Shown here one piece after another: positions 1 to 4,260 of a stretch of 10,660 nucleotides of DNA. The notes beneath the pieces are model-generated. The model had not been told where the DNA came from. It did not search any database and saw only the letters and a list, made by a program, of their open reading frames with translations. Within the stretch, counting starts at the first letter, position 1; each line of letters opens with the position of its first letter. Source of the stretch: Sedimentisphaerales bacterium (lineage in GTDB: Bacteria; Planctomycetota; Phycisphaerae; Sedimentisphaerales; SM23-30). The position numbers and the translations under genes were made by a program. Where the stretch lies: the NCBI GenBank assembly GCA_030640865.1, contig DAOWIP010000459.1:1-10660 (forward strand), written 5' to 3'.

Positions 1-642
1 GATTTTGACGTAGCTGGTATTCGGGTTGAGTGAGAATGTTACGGGTTGGCCGGGGATGGTGGCAGGAGTAAAATTAATATCGACGCAATTATCATTGAAA
101 TTCAAGGCGGAAACCTGTGCCCTGTACCAGTTGTTGACTTGAGAGTCGGGCCAGGCGGGATGATAACGGACATCGTCGAAAATAGTATCGTCAATAAGCA
201 GGTCGCCTGATATATTGTTGATTTTTCGCTTCCGCAACTGCTGAAGTATCTGTTGAAAAACGGCGAAAATATCACCGCCACGGCGTTTGGCCAAGGCCGG
301 ATCGCCGATAAGAGGGTCGCCGGAAGCCAAAACAACCAGATTATGCTTCCATAGAGCAAAATGAGTCTTGTAGGTAAAGTCAGGGCCAAGCTGATCCAAT
401 GCGGCGGCAGAGATTATGAGCTTCATATTACTGGCCGGCTTGAGTGAGCGATCGGCATTAAAATCGAAAATTGTTTTACCAGAAGCTGTGTCGCGGAAAT
501 GAATGGAAAACTCAGCTTTTTTATTAGCTGGTTTATTGAGCAGTCGCCGAACACCGCTGGCCCCGGACGAGTCCGCCCGCAGGGACGTCGGCATCAGAAG
601 GCAGCAGAGCAGCAGAAATAAGTTGATGATACGTCGGATCAT
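1..642 (-). CDS. dacB: D-alanyl-D-alanine carboxypeptidase/endopeptidase, PBP4 (DacB, peptidase S13) type; N-terminal part, 3' end outside window
   Basis: The minus strand is open from the ATG at 642 to the window edge, giving 214 codons with no stop. Residues 1-23 form a signal peptide: Arg-rich start (MIRR), a Leu/Cys-rich core and a likely cleavage after LRA. The serine-acylase motif SxxK is visible as S71-N-M-K74 in the context KPASNMKLIISAAAL, followed by LDQLGPDFTYKT, the classic S13 arrangement. Further on come ASGDPLIGD (about 107-115) and the WYRAQVSALNFNDN stretch (about 172-185), both typical of PBP4. The SxN and KTG motifs lie beyond the edge. Family role: a periplasmic penicillin-binding protein that trims or cleaves cross-links in peptidoglycan, which implies this planctomycete makes a wall. 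The start is set by the signal peptide; the Shine-Dalgarno is weak. It is divergent from the small gene at 873. Family call is firm; the full length cannot be judged. Confidence 0.88.
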   Translation of the reverse strand, partial: MIRRIINLFLLLCCLLMPTSLRADSSGASGVRRLLNKPANKKAEFSIHFRDTASGKTIFDFNADRSLKPASNMKLIISAAALDQLGPDFTYKTHFALWKHNLVVLASGDPLIGDPALAKRRGGDIFAVFQQILQQLRKRKINNISGDLLIDDTIFDDVRYHPAWPDSQVNNWYRAQVSALNFNDNCVDINFTPATIPGQPVTFSLNPNTSYVKI

Positions 643-727
643 TTTAGTGTCTCAAAACCTGATTTAGGTAGTACCTTTTACCGTAATTAAGCGGAAAAAT
701 CAAGGTTTGGCGTCAATTTCAGGAATT

Positions 728-755
728 ATTATCGGCAATTTTGTCATTATGACAA
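728..755 (-). promoter_or_regulatory. Candidate sigma-70-type promoter for dacB
   Basis: On the minus strand, TTGTCA (plus 750-755) is followed after 16 nt by GATAAT (plus 728-733). Each hexamer matches the consensus at five of six positions. The start of transcription would lie near 721, leaving a leader of about 80 nt before the dacB ATG. The -35 box is half of a perfect palindrome (741-755). The -10 region also reads GCCGATAA, which resembles a sigma-28 -10, but no matching -35 is present. Confidence 0.55.
741..755. promoter_or_regulatory. Perfect 15-bp palindrome, candidate operator
   Basis: TTGTCAT-T-ATGACAA has 7-bp arms around a single central base. It covers the dacB -35 box and lies about 30 bp upstream of the -35 of the opposite promoter, so a dimeric regulator bound here would be expected to repress dacB and could also touch the plus-strand gene. 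I do not recognise the matching regulator, and none is encoded in the window. Confidence 0.45.
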
Positions 756-784
756 GTATTTTCAGTTGGGCCCTGAAAAAGAAG

Positions 785-812
785 TTGACAAACAGGAATA
801 GTGAGATACAAT
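785..812 (+). promoter_or_regulatory. Sigma-70-type promoter for the small basic protein gene
   Basis: A perfect TTGACA at 785-790 is followed after 16 nt by TACAAT (807-812, five of six). Transcription would begin near 819, leaving about 54 nt of leader before the ATG at 873. This is the best promoter match in the window. It also argues against translation from the GTG at 801, which lies upstream of the predicted transcript start. Confidence 0.65.
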
Positions 813-872
813 AATAATTTCGTATTATGGTGGGCTGGTTGTAAGTGCTTAAAAGCAGGAGAGTTACGAATA

Positions 873-1106
873 ATGGGACGCAGACGGGACCGATTAAATA
901 AACGTTTGGCGCGGGCAATTGTTACGCGGCGAGAAAATTCGATGACCAAGGCCAGAGAACGCACCCGCCGGGAGGAGCAGATTCAGGCGATTCTCAAGCA
1001 GGGTGAATTGCCTTATACGCCCGGAGTAATGAGTTGGCTGAGCGGGCAATTGGGCAAAAAGGCATCGCGGGTAACTTCAGAAGACGTGAAATCGCTGTTG
1101 GGTTAA
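873..1106 (+). CDS. Small basic protein of unknown function (77 aa)
   Basis: The ATG at 873 was chosen because AGGAGAG (857-863) sits 9 nt before it and the predicted promoter ends downstream of the longer GTG start at 801. The first 40 residues are very basic (14 Arg/Lys against 5 Asp/Glu; MGRRRDRLNKRLAR at the start) and look alpha-helical. They are followed by a Pro/Gly break, LPYTPGVMSWLSGQLGK, and a helix ending TSEDVKSLLG. No cysteines, signal peptide or membrane segment are visible. The basic helical half suggests contact with nucleic acid or ribosomes, but this is inference only; I do not recognise the family. The gene stands alone, divergent from dacB and convergent with fapA, and is closed by hairpins at 1113-1185. 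Coding is supported by promoter, ribosome-binding site and downstream terminator. Confidence 0.7.
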   Translation: MGRRRDRLNKRLARAIVTRRENSMTKARERTRREEQIQAILKQGELPYTPGVMSWLSGQLGKKASRVTSEDVKSLLG

Positions 1107-1165
1107 CGTACCGCAGCCGTCCCGGCTGCATCTTTAACTTTTGCTGGCGAGATGCCGGCGGTACG
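1107..1165. repeat. Inverted pair of REP-like palindromic units
   Basis: Two hairpins face each other directly after the small gene. Unit one is GTACC (1108-1112) abutting GCAGCCG-TCC-CGGCTGC (1113-1129). Unit two is GCTGGC-GAGAT-GCCGGC (1143-1159) followed by GGTAC (1160-1164). The outer ends also pair perfectly: CGTACCGC (1107-1114) with GCGGTACG (1158-1165). A further alternative pairing is GCATCT (1128-1133) with AGATGC (1150-1155). The arrangement, a GC-rich hairpin with a fixed short head or tail in inverted pairs between genes, resembles REP/BIME elements. Units of the same form occur at 3912-3975. Confidence 0.5.
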
Positions 1166-1170
1166 AAGTC

Positions 1171-1200
1171 CCCGGCACAGCCGGGTTAAGTTTATTTTTC
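1171..1200 (+). terminator. Rho-independent-type terminator for the small gene
   Basis: CCCGGC (1171-1176), loop ACA and GCCGGG (1180-1185) form a perfect 6-bp GC stem, followed by TTAAGTTTATTTTT (1186-1199). The T-rich run is interrupted and slightly offset, so efficiency is uncertain. The T-run overlaps the last codons and stop of the convergent fapA gene. For fapA the same hairpin follows the stop codon at once but lacks a T-run on that strand. Confidence 0.5.
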
Positions 1201-2697
1201 TTCGGCTTTATCGACCGGGTCGGGCAGGGGGCCGAACAGTTTCTCCAGGGTATCCCACATTGGGTCATTGGTAATGCCGGCAGTGAGGGTGTGAGTAGAG
1301 CCGCTGTTCTTGTCGATGGCCAATATCTGGAGAGTGTGCTCAACCTTGCGAGGGACGATTGTCAGTGGTCCGGCCAGAGGGGATGTGACAAATGCCTCGA
1401 TACGCGGAAATCTGATGGTAACGCCGGTATAGAGCGTGCCTGTAACCTCGATTTCAAAAACGGCGTCTTCTATAGTTTTCTGGTAATCACCGCGGAGTTC
1501 TTCGGTCAGGCTTTCAGCTTGTTCGTCCAGTTCGGAGGCCAAGTAGATCAGTTCCGTGGCCTTTTCCTTTTGTTCGGAGTTAAGGTATTTCTGGTTTTGC
1601 AGGAGAGGCTTGACGACCTGACGGACTTTTTCGGCCTTGCGGCGCAGAAGTTGGATTTCCGGCGCAAGTTTATCGCATTTAAGTCGGAGGTCCTCATCGA
1701 TCCCCACTTCCACCACGGTTTTCACATCGGCCTCGGAGCCGAGTTGTTTGACCTTTACGCCCTTAAAGGCCAGCGTATGCCCACCGACCAGTGGCCCTTT
1801 TTCGATTGTAAGTGAACCTTTGCAAGCCAGGTCGCAGTTGACGATTTCCGCGTTTACCTTTATATCCTGACCGGCACGAACGTGGGCATTGGTAATATAC
1901 TTGGCGTTAATATCCTGACCGGCGGTGATTTCCCCTTTTTCCTTACCGGCGACTCCGCCGAGGCTGTTAAGGTCTTTTCCGGCATGAATTTCGGCTGCTT
2001 CGATGATACCGTGCACAGTAATGGAAGATTTGCTGTGTACCTTGAACAGGTCGAGGACATTTTTTCGTATTTCGACCTCACCTCCGAAGTTGATATTGCC
2101 AACGGAAAAATCGACGTCGCCGGAAATTTCCAATTTATCTACAATCCAGATTTTTTCGGCGGTATATTCGAGTTTGCCGTTTATGACGGCAATGATAACA
2201 TCGCCTTTCTGTTCGACGCCGGGGCCTGATTTTATCTGAGCTTCGCGTCCGAGCTTGTGTGCAATGGTCTTCCCGTAAATATCGGTACCATCCGCACCGT
2301 CAACAGGAGGGATCAGACGCAGAAGTTGCTGATCTTTTTTTACAGAAATGATGTTACTGTGATCATAATAACTTTGGGTCTGATTGTCGGACGCATCGGG
2401 TTCTTCGGGTGGCGCTTCATAGAGTTTTTCGATACGGCCGTCCTGATCGTGTTTGGGTGGTACACCTTGCGCAGCTATGGTAACTTCAGGGACTTTTTGT
2501 TGCGCGAGTTCAGCGGCGAACTTCGCGATATTTTTTTTACCTTGTTTGTCGATGCGGATTCCGAGGTCCGTGATTTCTTTCTCAATCTGCTCAGCGGAGA
2601 CGTTTGAAGGAGGCACATCACCGTTGAGGGACAAGGTGGCCGTCAAATTATCCTTACTGACATTAATTCGAAACAACTTATTTGCGGTAATAGGCAT
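1192..2697 (-). CDS. fapA: FapA/DUF342-family protein (flagellar assembly protein A-like)
   Basis: 501 residues, starting at an ATG preceded by AAGAGGAAAA 7 to 8 nt upstream on the minus strand. No signal peptide, so a cytoplasmic protein is expected. Residues 1-90 form an N-terminal domain, followed by an acidic, Pro-rich linker (about 94-112). Residues 113-180 hold the DUF342 core with the PPVDGADGTDIYGK motif. About 185-335 is a run of short Gly/Asp-spaced strands (SGDVDFSVGNINFGG, AGKDLNSLGGVAGKEKGEI, AGQDI twice), as in the FapA right-handed beta-helix, ending in the VGIDEDL boundary. Residues 337-410 are a charged coiled coil, then a return to beta strands (411-450) and a tail. Length and order match the family. 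DUF342 proteins are linked to motility and polar flagellar regulation in other bacteria; the exact role here is inference. It lies 210 nt after cheY on the same strand. Confidence 0.85.
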   Translation of the reverse strand: MPITANKLFRINVSKDNLTATLSLNGDVPPSNVSAEQIEKEITDLGIRIDKQGKKNIAKFAAELAQQKVPEVTIAAQGVPPKHDQDGRIEKLYEAPPEEPDASDNQTQSYYDHSNIISVKKDQQLLRLIPPVDGADGTDIYGKTIAHKLGREAQIKSGPGVEQKGDVIIAVINGKLEYTAEKIWIVDKLEISGDVDFSVGNINFGGEVEIRKNVLDLFKVHSKSSITVHGIIEAAEIHAGKDLNSLGGVAGKEKGEITAGQDINAKYITNAHVRAGQDIKVNAEIVNCDLACKGSLTIEKGPLVGGHTLAFKGVKVKQLGSEADVKTVVEVGIDEDLRLKCDKLAPEIQLLRRKAEKVRQVVKPLLQNQKYLNSEQKEKATELIYLASELDEQAESLTEELRGDYQKTIEDAVFEIEVTGTLYTGVTIRFPRIEAFVTSPLAGPLTIVPRKVEHTLQILAIDKNSGSTHTLTAGITNDPMWDTLEKLFGPLPDPVDKAEEK

Positions 2698-2728
2698 AAG
2701 ATTTTCCTCTTAATTAAGTTGCTTAACC

Positions 2729-2748
2729 CCAAAGGTTTGTCCCTTCGG
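2729..2748 (-). other. Possible leader hairpin upstream of fapA
   Basis: In the minus-strand RNA, CCGAAGG-GACAAA-CCTTTGG can form a 7-bp stem with one G-U pair and a 6-nt loop, about 30 nt before the fapA start codon. The wobble pairs only on the fapA strand; on the plus strand the same place is an A-C mismatch, which points to an RNA on the fapA strand. No T-run follows, so it is not a terminator. I do not match it to a known riboswitch. Confidence 0.25.
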
Positions 2749-2793
2749 TTTTACTCAGGACAACTTTATCCCCATTTTGCAAAAGTTTTGTTT

Positions 2794-2818
2794 ATACGCA
2801 CCGCGTATGGGAATTCCC
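2794..2818. repeat. Adjacent inverted repeats in the cheY-fapA gap
   Basis: ATACGC-ACC-GCGTAT (2794-2808) touches the palindrome GGGAATTCCC (2809-2818) in the 210-nt stretch between cheY and fapA. Neither is followed by a T-run on either strand, so a terminator is unlikely; a protein-binding site or an RNA processing hairpin are the alternatives. A weaker CCCG/CGGG pair (2857-2872) lies nearby. I could not place a convincing promoter for fapA here. Confidence 0.3.
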
Positions 2819-2907
2819 GCGAGGGAAACCATAACATTTTGTCGTAAGATTACTTACCCGCGTACTAACGGGAAATTTCAATCGTGAGCACTATAAATCA
2901 AAGCGGA

Positions 2908-3285
2908 TCAGGCTGTCTGCCCCGCTCTTTTGAGTGTTTCGTCGATTTTCCCCAAAAGGGCGTCCGGGGTGAAAGGTTTAACGACATAGTTGTTAACGCC
3001 GGCTTTAATGGCCTCAATGATGCGTGGCTTTTCCGCCTCAGTTGTTACCATAATAATTGGTGTGGTTTTGTCCGTTTCGCGGACCTTTTTGACCATAGTA
3101 AGGCCGTCCATATTGGGCATATTCCAATCGACCAACATTATGTCAACAGGGCCGTTTTCCTTTATGGCGTTTAGCCCCTCAACTCCGTCACCAGCCTCAA
3201 CGGTTTCACTGTTCTCAAGGCTGGAAATCACCTTTTTCCAGATATTTCTCATTGTTCGAGAATCGTCCACAAGTAAAAACTTCAT
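2908..3285 (-). CDS. cheY: CheY-type single-domain response regulator
   Basis: 125 residues forming one receiver domain and nothing else. The acidic pair is D7-D8 (FLLVDDSRTMR), the phospho-acceptor is D53 in LVDWNMPNMDG, the switch threonine is T81 in IIMVTTEAEK, the aromatic switch residue is Y100, and the conserved lysine is K103 in VVKPF. All key positions of CheY are therefore present, so it should be phosphorylated, normally by a CheA-type kinase, and act by binding a partner such as the flagellar switch. No DNA-binding output domain is attached. The gene starts 18 nt after the cheX stop, with TGGAGG placed 10 to 12 nt before the ATG, and is very likely co-transcribed with cheX. No kinase gene is visible in the window. 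A non-flagellar CheY role remains possible. Confidence 0.92.
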   Translation of the reverse strand: MKFLLVDDSRTMRNIWKKVISSLENSETVEAGDGVEGLNAIKENGPVDIMLVDWNMPNMDGLTMVKKVRETDKTTPIIMVTTEAEKPRIIEAIKAGVNNYVVKPFTPDALLGKIDETLKRAGQTA

Positions 3286-3303
3286 AACCAGAATCCTCCA
3301 GAT

Positions 3304-3798
3304 CTAAGCAGGAACACAGGAAACCTGTTTGATATTAACTTCCACGGCGAAATCACCCACTTCCGAGGTGCAGGGAATGACGACGCAGGGTACGTCCCTC
3401 AAGCGTGCGATGGAGTGGCCGGTGCCGATAATAACACTTGGAATACCAATATGGGCTTCGAGGCCGAAATCTTTTTTGGCATTGCCGGCGATCATATTGG
3501 AAAGTTCGCCGATGGCGTCAGCGAAATCTTCGCTGTGTAAATCAAGTTTTTCTCCACAAAATGCCTCAACTATGTCTATGGCCGATTGCTCCCGAAAGCT
3601 GATAACCACTGATCCGACAACTTCGCCCGAAAAACCCACAATGCCGGAGACATCATAAGAAGGTTTAGGGTCGAATTTCTGTGCGGGTTTTCCGATTTTG
3701 GAATTTGCCTGCACCATAGTCTTAAGCACGTTTTGGGTTGAATTAACAAAGGCAGCAATTAGTTTTGGATTGACCTGTTTTTTTTCTTCGTCTGCCAT
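3304..3798 (-). CDS. cheX: CheX/CheC-family CheY-P phosphatase
   Basis: 164 residues. The family signature helix is seen in DAIGELSNMIAGNAKK, with the catalytic-type pair E98 and N101 spaced ExxN, followed by a strand-rich region with GIPSV and a typical C-terminal sheet (DVPCVVIPCTSEVGDFAVEVNI). The N-terminal half contains the expected helix NPKLIAAFVNSTQNVLKTMV and the strand pair SGIVGFSGEVVGSVVISF. Only one ExxN motif is present, as in CheX, whereas CheC usually has two. Family role: hydrolysis of the phosphoryl group on CheY to end the signal. The neighbouring cheY is the obvious substrate. The ATG at 3798 is preceded by AAGGAAA 5 nt upstream and by a candidate promoter at 3827-3855. 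The Lys-rich start (MADEEKKQ) is ordinary. Confidence 0.85.
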   Translation of the reverse strand: MADEEKKQVNPKLIAAFVNSTQNVLKTMVQANSKIGKPAQKFDPKPSYDVSGIVGFSGEVVGSVVISFREQSAIDIVEAFCGEKLDLHSEDFADAIGELSNMIAGNAKKDFGLEAHIGIPSVIIGTGHSIARLRDVPCVVIPCTSEVGDFAVEVNIKQVSCVPA

Positions 3799-3826
3799 CT
3801 TTGTTTCCTTTTTTAATATAATCCAT

Positions 3827-3855
3827 AATATACCAGGCCGTATGAACCATGTCGG
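3827..3855 (-). promoter_or_regulatory. Candidate promoter for the cheX-cheY transcript
   Basis: On the minus strand CCGACA (plus 3850-3855, four of six against TTGACA) is followed after 17 nt by TATATT (plus 3827-3832, five of six). The leader to the cheX ATG would be about 22 nt and includes the ribosome-binding site AAGGAAA. The spacer contains one arm of the TATGAACC inverted repeat. Confidence 0.45.
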
Positions 3856-3881
3856 TACCTGGACTGCTGGGCCGGTTCATA
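3841..3881. promoter_or_regulatory. 8-bp inverted repeat spanning the cheX promoter
   Basis: TATGAACC (3841-3848) and GGTTCATA (3874-3881) are perfect inverted copies with centres 33 bp apart, about three helical turns. One arm is between the -10 and -35 of the cheX promoter and the other is upstream of the -35, an arrangement suited to a dimeric regulator or a looped operator. A stem in RNA with a 25-nt loop is less likely, because most of the repeat lies upstream of the predicted start site. Confidence 0.35.
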
Positions 3882-4008
3882 ATTAGTTTATGTTGCGGAA
3901 AGCGTGTAACTCCGGCGTGTCGCCGGGATACTACGTGAAGAACGTGATAAAACACGGCCGACACAGCCGTGGCACACTTTATCTCATCTTCCGCAACAGG
4001 AACTAATT
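3881..4008. repeat. 128-bp element closed by 20-nt inverted repeats, with three internal hairpins (mobile palindrome or structured RNA)
   Basis: The left arm (3881-3900, AATTAGTTTATGTTGCGGAA) pairs with the right arm (3989-4008) at 18 Watson-Crick positions, plus one G-U and one mismatch. Inside are CCGGCG-TGT-CGCCGG (3912-3926), ACGT-GAAGA-ACGT (3933-3945) and CACGGC-CGACACA-GCCGTG (3953-3971), and GTGT (3904-3907) can pair with ACAC (3974-3977) to close a four-way junction. The loops of the first and last hairpins are complementary (GTGTCG 3917-3922 with CGACAC 3959-3964). No T-run or open reading frame with a good ribosome-binding site is present. I see no clear target-site duplication, so mobility is unproven. 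Confidence 0.5.
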
Positions 4009-4260
4009 ACTTTGCCCAAGGTAAAAATCGGTTGTAAGGTGGTCTGACTTGAATGAAGAGAAAGATATTATCGGGCAAAAAACAGGTTAAAAGACCCAGT
4101 TCGTACAATTTTATGGTTTGTCCTGATAAAAACTGTAGTAATAGTGATTAGAAGTGGTATATAGTAAAATGACACGCAAGGGACGGATTCACAAACCTAT
4201 GACAAGGAAAAAGGGCACTGATAAGGGAAACAGGTTGTTATAATAGTTATCGGGTCATTG
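4009..4260. other. AT-rich gene-free stretch downstream of the large minus-strand gene
   Basis: Apart from the 24-codon reading frame at 4169-4243, which I reject, I see no gene here. I also find no GC-rich hairpin followed by a T-run that would end the large minus-strand gene, so its transcript may end in a Rho-dependent way or read on towards the 3881-4008 element. Confidence 0.5.

Noticed and set aside
729..736. Sigma-28-like -10 (GCCGATAA on the minus strand) upstream of dacB
   Set aside because: No TAAA-type -35 at the right distance; the sigma-70-type reading of the same place is better.
801..872. Longer GTG start for the small basic protein
   Set aside because: The GTG overlaps the promoter -10 region and lies upstream of the predicted transcript start; the ATG at 873 has AGGAGAG at good spacing.
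1107..1165. tRNA-like fold from the paired ends and inner hairpins
   Set aside because: No TTC-type T-loop, no anticodon arm of correct size and no CCA-side geometry; the units fit REP-like hairpins better.
1141..1815. Plus-strand 224-codon open frame opposite fapA, and other long frames opposite the large genes (for example 4684-5124, 5284-5775, 9216-9662)
   Set aside because: They lie antisense to genes with clear family matches, have no recognisable domains and lack ribosome-binding sites.
3304..3798. CheC rather than CheX
   Set aside because: Only one ExxN phosphatase helix is visible, whereas CheC normally carries two; the length and layout fit CheX.
3881..4008. Classical MITE with target-site duplication
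   Set aside because: The inverted repeats are present, but the flanks (TTCAT on the left, ACTTT on the right) show no direct duplication; kept only as a structured repeat.
4169..4243. 24-codon plus-strand reading frame, MTRKGRIHKPMTRKKG..., with an internal MTRK repeat
   Set aside because: Too short to support, with no convincing ribosome-binding site or promoter; the composition fits a purine-rich spacer.
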